Origin: Raphanus sativus
Taxonomy: Eukaryota; Streptophyta; Magnoliopsida; Brassicales; Brassicaceae
DNA: 64,000 nt
Direction of reading: 5' to 3'
Assembly: GCF_000801105.2 (NCBI RefSeq)
Contig: NW_026615356.1
Location: 29,013 to 93,012 of the forward strand
Shown here: positions 10,860 through 20,725 of the stretch, one piece after another
Numbering within the stretch: position 1 is the first letter of the stretch
Layout: each line of letters opens with the position of its first letter
Position numbers and translations under genes: made by a program
The notes under the pieces: model-generated
Told to the model about the DNA's origin: nothing
The model's input: the letters and a program-made list of their open reading frames with translations, nothing else
Database searches by the model: none

Positions 10860-12512
10860 TGTGGGAACCGAAATTCGCACTGTCAATTTTAAGTAAGTAA
10901 ATCGAAGGAAAATTAAGTAAACCTAGTTTTCCCTGAAGGCTCGGATTCTCTGCGATAACCAAACGAAAATGATAAAACAAAGCAACGTAGCGGAAAGATT
11001 GCACTAAGGCGTTTTATTGAATAGATGGTACAATATTCTTCCGAAAAAGGGAAGTAGAGAAACGCTGAAGCGAAAAACGACGAAAATAAAGGAGACAAAA
11101 CGTTCTAAGCTTCGCTCCGCTAGTCTAACTCCTAAGTCCTAAGCTAGCAGGAATTCTCTAAGTCCCTAAGTTTCGGATTTGCTCTCTCTCTGAGATTTTT
11201 CGCTCTGCCTTTCTTCCTCTCCCAAAGCTCCTTTATATACTCCTTCTTATGACGGTCTATTCTCCTCCTGGGCCGCAAGGCGGGCTTCTTTCCATTTTCG
11301 TCGGCTTTCATCGGGAAACTTGACATTTATCTTCGGGAAACTTGACATTTATCCTTCCGAAAATTTAGCATTTATCTCGCTATGCAAAGATAAATGTAAA
11401 TCGTCGTATCTATCTCAGATAATCGTAAACGGACTGTCCGATCGTGTTTAGTCCCTTTCGGGCCGTTTCCAGGACTTCCGTGGTTTTCTACGATCTCTCC
11501 GGAAGTTCTTCATTCATTCGTAGAGTTGAGACGAGTGGTGTCTTAAGATAACCATCGCTGTTTCGTACGAAGAATTTAAGATCTTCCTTCCGGTTGATAC
11601 CTTACGAGTTTCCGAAGTGTTTCCGACGGTCTTTGATTGGAGTAAGGACTGGAGTTTCGTACACGGAATCTCGATGATTCGTCCTGCGAGGACTTGAGAA
11701 AAACTCAAAGTACAAACTTCAGACTGCCGGGGACTGGGATTCGTGTACCGAAGATCGTTATCCGAAGACCCGAGCCAGCACGGGGCTAGCCGCCCGGCGG
11801 TCATGGCCAGCACGGGCGCTAGCCGCCGGCGGCCACAGCCAGCACGGGGCTAGCCGCCCGGCGGCCACGGCCAGCACGGGCGCTAGCCGCCGGCGGCCAC
11901 GGCCAGCACGGGGCTAGCCGCCCGGCGGCCACGGCCAGCACGGGCGCTAGCCGCCGGCGGCCACGGCCAGCACGGGGCTAGCCGCCCGGCGGCCACGACC
12001 AGCACGGGCGCTAGCCGCCGGCGGCCACGGCCAGCACGGGGCTAGCCGCCCGGCGGCCACGGCCAGCACGGGCGCTAGCCGCCGGCGGCCACGTTCAGCA
12101 CGGGGGCTAGCCGCCCGGCGGCTATGACCAGCACGTGCGTCTCGACGAGGGCTTCGATTTGATATGTTGATCGTTTTCTGGGTCCTCACGGTTTGAGAGA
12201 ACGGGCTCTTTGAAGTTTCCCGGCGGCAAGGACCAGCACAGGGGCTTAGCCGCCCGGCGGCCAGGACCAGCACGGGGGCTAGCCGCCGGCGGCCAAGACC
12301 AGCACGTGCGTCTCGACGAGGGCTTCGATTTGATATCTTGATCGTTCTCTGGGTCCTCACGGTTTGAGAGAACGGGCTCTTTGAAGTTTCAAGGCGGATT
12401 CCTTGTCGTTCGGCCTATCCAAACTTAGATCACTTCCCGTTTCTTCCTTATACTTTCGTATGACAAATAGACTTAGCCGTTGATTTCGAGATAACCGTTT
12501 TTGACCCCAACA
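10860..12512 (-). repeat. G2 3' LTR
   Basis: 1653 bp with minisatellite units from 11776 to about 12128. A segment of about 171 bp (landmark GCACGTGCGTCTCGACGAGG at 12131 and 12302) is duplicated in tandem here and equally in the other LTR. A minus-strand TATATAAAG box lies at 11232-11239. Confidence 0.92.
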
Positions 12513-12530
12513 GTTAGCCCCCCAGCATGC
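12513..12530 (-). other. G2 polypurine tract
   Basis: Minus-strand GCATGCTGGGGGGCTAAC immediately before the 3' LTR. Confidence 0.75.
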
Positions 12531-12584
12531 AAGATGCGGGAGCGATCTTGCGGGCGAAAGATTATGAGTTGAAAATCGAAATTT

Positions 12585-12854
12585 TTGGCTAAGAGTATTT
12601 CATTGCGGAAATCCACATCACCTTTGATTGGCGATCTTGAACGTGACGTCGGGAAGACCGTGAGTTCGTTGCTCAACTTCGACTCGATTCTTGCTGGTCT
12701 GAAATCCGTGTGCACCCTTGTCCTGCATTCGGAGGGTTCGGAGGACCAGGACCACGCAGTCAAGGATCGCGAAGCCGGCGCATATGAGACATGCAGTGGT
12801 GGTGCGACCAATGGAGGCGACGGTGAGACCGTTCCTACTTTGGGTGAGTTTTGA
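12585..12854 (+). pseudogene. G2 remnant of the opposite-strand coiled-coil ORF
   Basis: The LERDVGKTVSSLL stretch matches LERDLGKTVSSLL in the second exon of the G3 and G4 opposite-strand ORFs, and the acidic end (GETVPTLGE) matches their C terminus. The whole N-terminal exon and the intron are missing, as is part of the coiled coil. The upstream promoter-like region is also gone. No function is likely to remain. Confidence 0.65.
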
Positions 12855-15480
12855 GGATGAAGGTGATGCTCCGGGGAGCGTCTAGGTTTATCAATCCCTT
12901 TAGAGATTTTTATTTTGATTACATTTCGGCCGTTGGTTGGCCATTATGTATGATTTCGGGACTGGCCGTTGGTGGCTTTGAGTCCCTGCCCTTTTTAGGG
13001 CGTTGTATTGAATTCGCGGTATGCATTTATAAAATATTTTGCGTTTAGAACTTCTGTTTGTCGAAGTTAGAGGGGCAGGGTGTGAGTTGTCGTCTCATTC
13101 CTGCCTCCCTGACGATCACCGTATCCGTAGTTTGTACAAAGCGAGATTTTCCTGCGGTTTACGATTTACGCAAAAATTCGTGAAAACGTTCAGACTTGAG
13201 TGAAGAGACAAGTTTTGGGATCTCGCGTCGTTGACGCTTTGCCTATGAGATGTTAAGATACCAGCAAGGCTGGGTTTAGGGCAAGACCTAGGTTTACTCT
13301 CAGACTGAGGCTGTGCGATGACAAATCGGCTTTCGTTTTGCCTGTTTGTGATTTTAACCTGATTCGTACCGTTTTAAAATCCGCGAAGTGGTATCGGCTT
13401 ATATGATTTGTCTGGGCACGAATCGAGCTACTTCCTTTACGAAGTGCTGAACCAAATTTGGATTTTTTGTATAGCGCGCTATGGGATCCTTGTCGGATGT
13501 AAAAGAGCCTACCCTTAGGTGGCTTGTCTGTTTAGGACGTTAGAGTTCGTTTGTTGTGATCAGCAACAACGAAATGATGCCGTTTTGAAGGCGTATGAAT
13601 TTGTTATCGAAAAATGTTTATCCGAGCACGAAGCGACGTCTCGCAGTGCTGTGATTTTATTTTTCTCATGCCATAAGAGGATTATGGGCTTTCGCTTATG
13701 ATTTGATTTATACTTTCGTCAAGTGTTAAAGATAGAATCCGAGTAGTCACTTCGGATTGTGATTTTGTCGCTTGGTCCGTATGCTACTTTTTAGAGAGCG
13801 ATTTTAGGTGTAAGCGATGAGAGACATGTGTCTGGATGTGATAATCGTTTCATGGATACTGGATCCGTTGTCGCAGCCGTTTAGTAGTTGGCGAATTGTG
13901 TTGAGGATTTAGGACCGAAGGGTCGCGTAAATTTTACCAGGGGGGGGGGAAGCGTCTAACTTCACTATGTTTCGTGAAGTGTTGGCCTTCTGAGATTTGT
14001 TTTTGTAAGAATGACTCGTATAGCTCTGGGAGCTTTGCTACGAGCGTTTCTTTTCGTGCCGCGTTTTATGGGGCGTATAGAACTTAATCGATTTGATGAT
14101 AAGTTTAAGATTTTCCGTTTAACCATTTGGTTGTTAGGATCGAGTTTCGTTATCGTATGATTTCCGATTTTGGGTTATACGACAAACTGCTTGCATAATA
14201 TCCGTTTGTCGTTTTACGACAAATCGTGGATTGTCTTTTTTTTTAGCCGTTACACGGTTGGAGCGGTGGTCGCTAAGTATTGTAGACCGGCATGGAGGCT
14301 GACTTCAGCCGTTTAGCCAAGGAAGTCGTTGGTAAAAGACCAGTCCATGACCCTTTGTGTTACCGTTAAGATCGTGTTTAGTTGACGATTGTCCTTAATG
14401 GCGATGTCGAGTGCATGTTCGGGCTTTATGGAAAGACGTAGTTGGCCGAGGGCCGAATAGAGTTCGTCGAGATAGACATGCCAATCATAGAGGAGTTTTC
14501 CAAGTTATGGGTGATGGCTTTTCGAAACGATTTTCCACTTTAGGTTTCTTTTTTTTTGGCGAAAGTTGCTTCGGGTTACTCATGAAGTTTTACCGAAGGT
14601 TATTTCGTTAATTTTGTAGCTCTCCGTCGTGCCATTAGTCTCACGGAAGCGGAAAGAGTATGCCAAGGATGCGCGGCGATCGTTTCTCGGTTTTTCGAGA
14701 GATTAGATCGGTTTGCGCGTTATGCCTAAACAGTCAAGGAACAATAGAACGAAACTGGAAGAAAATGCCTAAGACTTAGCTAGCTAGACTTTCCACCTAG
14801 GTCCTAAGTTCCCTAAATTTTACGGCGGTTTACAAGACGTTCCCATTCCTTTCCTATGATAAAATTTTCTAAGTCGGACATACCTTAGTCTCATTGATTA
14901 CTCGAGATTGCCTCATGTCCGTTCCTCTTTGTCTTCTAACGTTTTATTGTCAAAGGTCTTCGCCTAAGTTCATATCCTCGTTTCCTCGTACTGCTGGTTA
15001 AATCGACCATGTACCCGAAGGAATAGTGCAGAATCGTTGAAGCAAAGGGAGGAGAAGTAGGCGAAACTCGAAGGAGGCTAAGGTGGGCGGACAAGCGAAA
15101 ATGATTGGCAAGACGTCACTTGAGTGAGACTTGATATTTCGTCAAGCTATGAGTGAACTGGTCAGGTCAAGAAGCTTATGATATTGTTTTTCTTTACGAA
15201 TGATATTTCGTAAAATATTGCCGAGCTTTTACTTTACGAGAGTTTTTCAACAAAATGTTGTCGAGTTAATTTTACAGAAACTGTTTCGTAAAATGTTGTC
15301 GAGTTTAGTCGCGCAGAAGCTGTCTCGTGAAGTATTGTCTAGGATTATTTTACGAAAGGTGCAAAGTATTGGATTGGACTATCATCGGAATAGTTTTGCG
15401 AGGATTTGCCGTGCTTGACGAATGTTGTGTCGCCCGATAACCAGCGCAGTACGGGTGCGCTAGTCGTCCGGCGCCTAGAG
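12855..15480. other. G2 internal non-coding spacer
   Basis: The first ~850 bp correspond to the pol-aORF spacer of G4 (46671-47540), for example the shared stretch around 13040-13560. Beyond about 13740 most of the sequence has no counterpart in G3 or G4, apart from a short 'ggatactggatccgttgt' patch near 13858. A degenerate repeat with 'cgtaaaatgttgtcgag' recurs at 15200-15360. I see no convincing coding region. Confidence 0.6.
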
Positions 15481-16054
15481 GCAGCACGGGGGCTAGCCAA
15501 CACTTGGATGTCGAGTCTTTCGGAAGATCTTCGATCCATTGCCGAGGGAAATGGTGTTTTAAGATAACCATCACCGTTTTATACGAAGTCTTCCTGTCCG
15601 TTGACGTCTTATGGATTCTTCGAAATCTTGGAGCAAGAGAAGGAGTTTTGTTTGCGGGATCTCGGAAAGTCGCAAAACACGGATTTCTGACGACCCGGGG
15701 GCCTAGAACTTACGCACGAAGACTAGCCGTCCGACGGCCCGAGCCAGCACGGGGCTAGCCGCCCGGCGACCACGGCCAGCACGGGCGCTAGCCGCCGGCG
15801 GCCACGGCCAGTGCGGGGCTAGCCGCCCGGCGGCCACGGCCAGCACGGGCGCTAGCCGCCGGCGGCCATGGCCAGCACGGGGCTAGCCGCCCGGCGGCCA
15901 CGGCCAGCACGGGCGCTAGCCGCCGGCGGCCACGGCCAGCACGGGGCTAGCCGCCCGGCGGCCACGGCCACGACCGGAGTCGGCTGCTCGGTTCCTTCGA
16001 CTTGTGCGTGTTTTTGCGTTCTTGTTTGTTTTCCGTAGGTTTTTCCTTGTGTAG
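15481..16054 (-). repeat. Fragment of a G1-type LTR inside G2
   Basis: This aligns by eye with 2255-3003 of the G1 3' LTR: the 'cacttggatgtcgagtctttcggaag' start, the minisatellite (15748-15968) and the 'ccggagtcggctgctcggttccttcg' end. Neither LTR terminus is present. Related degenerate repeats flank it on both sides (15200-15370 and 16080-16240). Confidence 0.75.
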
Positions 16055-16579
16055 AAAATGTTTCTTAGAACGTTGTTGACCTTTTATTTTACGAGAGTTA
16101 TTTCACAAAATGTTGTCGAGTTAATTTTACGGAAACTGTTTTGTAAAATGTTGTCGAGTTTAATCATGCAAAAGCTGTCTCGTGAAATATTTTCGAGAAT
16201 TTATTTTACGAAAGGTGTTCCGTAAAATGTTATCGAATTTTATCATTAGAAACGCTGATTGGTAACCCGATCAGTCGTGCTTTCTGTTTCATGAGTAGTT
16301 TGGGGTTTCTCCGCGATTTCCAGGAGAAATTCTAAAAGCATTTTCAGTCGAAACTCTACTTGGTAATCAGACCGTCATATCAGCTTTGGGCTCGATCCTT
16401 CCTAAAATCGTATGTGGGTCGTTTAGCCGTGATTCGGGCCCCTTTTGGGCTGTCTTGGGCCTTAGACGTTTTTACGATTTTTCTTTAGAAAAAGCCGTCG
16501 ATGTGACGCTGGTTTTTCCGAAAGGTTTCAATTCCCCGTATAGTTAAGGCAACTGGTGTTCAAGCTAACCATAGCCGTT
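16055..16579. other. G2 spacer between LTR fragment and pol remnant
   Basis: Contains a second set of 'cgtaaaatgttgtcgag' repeats at 16080-16240 and AT-rich sequence. I see no gene. Confidence 0.5.
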
Positions 16580-17536
16580 TTATACGGCAGGCAGGAATCC
16601 GTCTCCATTACCAAGTCTTTTTATGAATTTTACCGAAGTCTTTCTTAGATAATCCCAAACGAGGGGGGTTGTGTCCATGGACGATAGGAGTTTGTTTCCT
16701 GCGGTTGTCTCGACCAGACGGTCGATGTGCGGAAGCGGAAAACAATCCTTCGGGCATGCTTTGTTGAGATCAGTAAAGTCGACGCACACTTGCCATTTAA
16801 GGTTCTTCTTGAGACATGCGGTGAGTTCTGCTTTCAATAGATTGCGGAGATTGGCTCCAATCTCCACGCACCGCTCTGGGTTAGTCTCGTCGAGGCAGAC
16901 CGAAATTACTAGTTCGCAAGTGGGCTCACGTTTTCCTTCCAGGACCTCAGCTCTTTGCGACTGCCAGAAGATTTCTGGAGGGTCCTGCGATGCTGGTTCG
17001 TGAGTTGCTTGCTTTTTTGGGTTAGTTTTGGACTCAGAGTTTTTTCGTTTTAACCCAGCGGCCAAGCAGACTTGCGGCGCTTTACGATCTCCTTGTATTG
17101 TTTCAACTCTGAGGAGGGTCGGAAATTTGAGGCACAGATGGAAAGTCGAGGGGATTGCTCGCAAGGAATTTAACCACGGAGTCCCGACGATCGCGTTATA
17201 TGCTGCTGGACCGTCGACTACCAAAAACTCCACCATCTTCGTGACGCTCCCGGCTCTGACCGAGAGATCGACTGAGCCGAGGGTCATTGTGATGTTTCCT
17301 GAGAGTCCGATTATTGGGTTGGGATCGTCCGTGATAGCGCTTAGGTCGATTCCCATCCTCTCGAGAGCGTTCTTATATATAATATTTGTCAAGCATCCGG
17401 TGTCGACCAATATTCTTGCTACGTCGATGTCCTGGATCGTTAGTCTGATAACGAGGAGTTCGTCGTGAGGTTTGGCTTGACCAGCCGTTGCTCTGTCCCC
17501 GAATGACACGGTGTTGCGGACAGGTGATGTGGCCAT
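16580..17536 (-). pseudogene. G2 truncated pol (protease and part of RT)
   Basis: ATG at 17536. The protease, with VDTGC, matches G4 residues 1-250 almost throughout. After ACLKKNL the sequence jumps to the KWQVCVDFTDLNKACPKDC part of RT, skipping about 80 residues. It then leaves RT homology just after the first catalytic Asp (SSMDT) and ends in unrelated residues. RT palm motif YIDD, both RNase H domains and integrase are absent. Confidence 0.88.
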
Positions 17537-17581
17537 GCTGTTGTTACCAATCGTAGGTTTTTGAGTAAGAGAATCCGACCC

Positions 17582-17599
17582 CCCCTCCTTCTAGCGCCA
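17582..17599 (-). other. G2 primer-binding site region
   Basis: Minus-strand TGGCGCTAGAAGGAGGGG lies four bases inside the 5' LTR, as in G3 and G4. TGG is the expected complement of a tRNA CCA end; I do not assign the tRNA. Confidence 0.6.
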
Positions 17600-17602
17600 A
17601 AC

Positions 17603-19255
17603 TGTGGGAACCGAAATTCGCACTGTCAATTTTAAGTAAGTAAATCGAAGGAAAATTAAGTAAACCTAGTTTTCCCTGAAGGCTCGGATTCTCTGCGATA
17701 ACCAAACGAAAATGATAAAACAAAGCAACGTAGCGGAAAGATTGCACTAAGGCGTTTTATTGAATAGATGGTACAATATTCTTCCGAAAAAGGGAAGTAG
17801 AGAAACGCTGAAGCGAAAAACGACGAAAATAAAGGAGACAAAACGTTCTAAGCTTCGCTCCGCTAGTCTAACTCCTAAGTCCTAAGCTAGCAGGAATTCT
17901 CTAAGTCCCTAAGTTTCGGATTTGCTCTCTCTCTGAGATTTTTCGGTCTGCCTTTCTTCCTCTCCCAAAGCTCCTTTATATACTCCTTCTTATGACGGTC
18001 TATTCTCCTCCTGGGCCGCAAGGCGGGCTTCTTTCCATTTTCGTCGGCTTTCATCGGGAAACTTGACATTTATCTTCGGGAAACTTGACATTTATCCTTC
18101 CGGAAATTTAGCATTTATCTCGCTATGCAAAGATAAACGTAAATCGTCGTATCTATCTCAGATAATCGTAAACGGACTGTCCGATCGTGTTTAGTCCCTT
18201 TCGGGCCGTTTCCAGGACTTCCGTGGTTTTCTACGATCTCTCCGGAAGTTCTTCATTCATTCGTAGAGTTGAGACGAGTGGTGTCTTAAGATAACCATCG
18301 CTGTTTCGTACGAAGAATTTAAGATCTTCCTTCCGGTTGATACCTTACGAGTTTCCGAAGTGTTTCCGACGGTCTTTGATTGGAGTAAGGACTGGAGTTT
18401 CGTACACGGAATCTCGATGATTCGTCCTGCGAGGACTTGAGAAAAACTCAAAGTACAAACTTCAGACTGCCGGGGACTGGGATTCGTGTACCGAAGATCG
18501 TTATCCGAAGACCCGAGCCAGCACGGGGCTAGCCGCCCGGCGGTCATGGCCAGCACGGGCGCTAGCCGCCGGCGGCCACGGCCAGCACGGGGCTAGCCGC
18601 CCGGCGGCCACGGCCAGCACGGGCGCTAGCCGCCGGCGGCCACGGCCAGCACGGGGCTAGCCGCCCGGCGGCCACGGCCAGCACGGGCGCTAGCCGCCGG
18701 CGGCCACGGCCAGCACGGGGCTAGCCGCCCGGCGGCCACGACCAGCACGGGCGCTAGCCGCCGGCGGCCACGGCCAGCACGGGGCTAGCCGCCCGGCGGC
18801 CACAGCCAGCACGGGCGCTAGCCGCCGGCGGCCACGTTCAGCACGGGGGCTAGCCGCCCGGCGGCTACGACCAGCACGTGCGTCTCGACGAGGGCTTCGA
18901 TTTGATATGTTGATCGTTTTCTGGGTCCTCACGGTTTGAGAGAACGGGCTCTTTGAAGTTTCCCGGCGGCAAGGACCAGCACGGGGGCTTAGCCGCCCGG
19001 CGGCCAGGACCAGCACGGGGGCTAGCCGCCGGCGGCCAGGACCAGCACGTGCGTCTCGACGAGGGCTTCGATTTGATATCTTGATCGTTCTCTGGGTCCT
19101 CACGGTTTGAGAGAACGGGCTCTTTGAAGTTTCAAGGCGGATTCCTTGTCGTTCGGCCTATCCAAACTTAGATCACTTCCCGTTTCTTCCTTATACTTTC
19201 GTATGACAAATAGACTTAGCCGTTGATTTCGAGATAACCGTTTTTGACCCCAACA
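17603..19255 (-). repeat. G2 5' LTR
   Basis: 1653 bp, the same length as its partner, with only a few base differences visible. Minisatellite units start at 18519 and the ~171-bp duplication recurs (landmark at 18874 and 19045). Confidence 0.92.
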
Positions 19256-19260
19256 ATCTA

Positions 19261-20659
19261 AGTTTGGATAGGTCGGACGACAAGGAATCCGCCTTGAAAC
19301 TTCAAAGAGCCCGTTCTCCCAAACCGTGAGGACCCAGAAAACGATCAACATATCAAATCGAAGCCCTCGCCAAGACGCACATGCTGGTCCGTAGCCACCG
19401 GGCGGCTAGCCCCCGTGCTGGCCGTGGCCGCCGGCGGCTAGCGCCCGTGCTGGCCGTGGCCGCCGGGCGGCAAGCCCCGCGCTGGCCGTGGCCGCCGGTG
19501 GCTAGTCCCGTGCTGGCCGTGGCCGCCGGCGGCTAGCGCCCGTGCTGGCTGTGGCCGCCGGGCGGCTAGCCCCGTGCTGGCCGTGGCCTCTGGCGGCTAG
19601 CGCCCGTGCTGGCCGTGGCCGCCGGGCGGCTAGCCCCGTGCTGGCCGTGGCCGCCGGGCGGCTATCCCCGTGCTGGCCGTGGCCGCCGGCGGCTAGCCCC
19701 GTGCTGGCCGTGGCCGCCGGCGGCTAGCCCCGTGCTGGCCGTGGCCGCCGGCGGCTAGCGCCCGTGCTGGCCGTGGCCGCCGGGCGGCTAGCCCCGTGCT
19801 GGCTCGGGTCAGCGGGTGACAAGCTTCCGTGCATAAGTTCTAGGCCCCGGCCGTCAGAAGTATGTACTTCGAGTCTTTCCCAAGTCCCCGCTGGACGATT
19901 CATTGAGATTCCGCGTAAATTATCGACAGGAAGGAAGATCTTAAATTCTTTGTACGAAACAGCGATGGTTATCTTAAGACACCACTTGTCTCAACTCTAC
20001 GAAGGAATGAAGAACTTCCGAAGAAATCGTAGAAAACCACGGAAGTCCTGGAAACGGCCCGAAAGGGACCAAACACGATCGGACTTTCCGTTTACGATTA
20101 TCTGAGATAGATACGACGATTTACGTTTATCTTTGCATAGCAAGATAAATGCTAAATTTCCGGAAGGATAAATGTCAAGTTTCCCGAAGATAAATGTCAA
20201 GTTTCCCGATGAAAGCCGACGAAAATGGAAAGAAGCCCGCCTTGCGGCCCAGAAGGAGAATAGACCGTCATAAGAAGGAGTATATAAAGGAGCTTTGGGA
20301 GAGGAGGAAAGGCAGAGCGAAAAATCTCAGAAAAAGAGCAAATCCGAAACTTAGGGACTTAGAGAATTCCTGCTAGCTTAGGACTTAGGAGTTAGACTAG
20401 CGGAGCGAAGCTTAGAACGTTTTGTCTCCTTTATTTCCGTCGTTTTTCTCTTCAGCGTTTCTCTACTTCCCTTTTTCGGAAGAATATTGTACCATCTATT
20501 CAATAAAACGCCTTAGTGCAATTTTTCCGCTACGTTGCTTTATTCTATCAATTTCGTTTGGTTATCGCAGAGAATCCGAGCCTTCAGGGAAAACTAGGTT
20601 TACTTAGTTTCCTTCGATTTACTTAATCAAAATCGACAGTGCGAATTTCGGTTCTCACA
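19261..20659 (+). repeat. G3 5' LTR, second part
   Basis: Resumes after G2 and ends TTCTCACA. Minisatellite units occupy about 19384-19805. Total 5' LTR length without G2 is about 1.49 kb, compared with 1573 bp for the 3' LTR; a visible cause is a deletion near 19917 where about 80 bp present in the 3' LTR are missing. Confidence 0.9.
20281..20288 (+). promoter_or_regulatory. G3 LTR TATA box
   Basis: TATATAAA preceded by AAGAAGGAG; the same box is at 28216-28223 in the 3' LTR. An AATAAA that could serve as polyadenylation signal follows at 20502-20507. Confidence 0.65.
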
Positions 20660-20662
20660 GTT

Positions 20663-20680
20663 TGGCGCTAGAAGGAGGGG
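20663..20680 (+). other. G3 primer-binding site region
   Basis: TGGCGCTAGAAGGAGGGG starts three bases after the LTR. Only 45 bp separate it from the ATG of pol, so no gag can fit. Confidence 0.65.
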
Positions 20681-20725
20681 GGGTCGGATTCTCTTACTCA
20701 AAAACCTACGATTGATAACAACAGC

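Larger units (their letters stand above)
10860..19255 (-). mobile_element. Tat-like gypsy element G2, non-autonomous mosaic
   Basis: Flanked by a perfect ATCTA duplication (10855-10859 and 19256-19260), inside the G3 5' LTR and opposite in orientation. Both LTRs are 1653 bp and nearly identical by eye, which points to a recent insertion. The internal region has a truncated pol (protease plus pieces of RT), a shrunken opposite-strand ORF and an internal fragment of a G1-type LTR. It cannot supply its own RT or integrase, so it must have moved with proteins from another copy if those deletions predate insertion. Confidence 0.92.

Noticed and set aside
10913..11098. Separate host gene between C1 integrase and G2
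   Set aside because: The sequence is gypsy LTR, identical at 17656-17841 and in reverse in G3.
11947..12360. Long Ala/Arg/Pro-rich ORFs across the GC-rich LTR repeats (also 19542-19727, 27487-27702, 44857-45141, 52924-53112)
   Set aside because: They are stop-free readings of the 32-bp minisatellite, occur on both strands and in several frames, and have no start context or conserved product.
12851..13701. Possible small genes in the G2 spacer
   Set aside because: The same region in G3 and G4 does not keep these frames open, so they are not conserved coding sequences.
20194..20376. Short ORF starting MSSFPMKADENGKK in gypsy LTRs (also 11144-11326, 17887-18069, 28129-28311, 51993-52175)
   Set aside because: It spans the LTR TATA box and is preserved only because the LTR is; codons show no sign of protein constraint.
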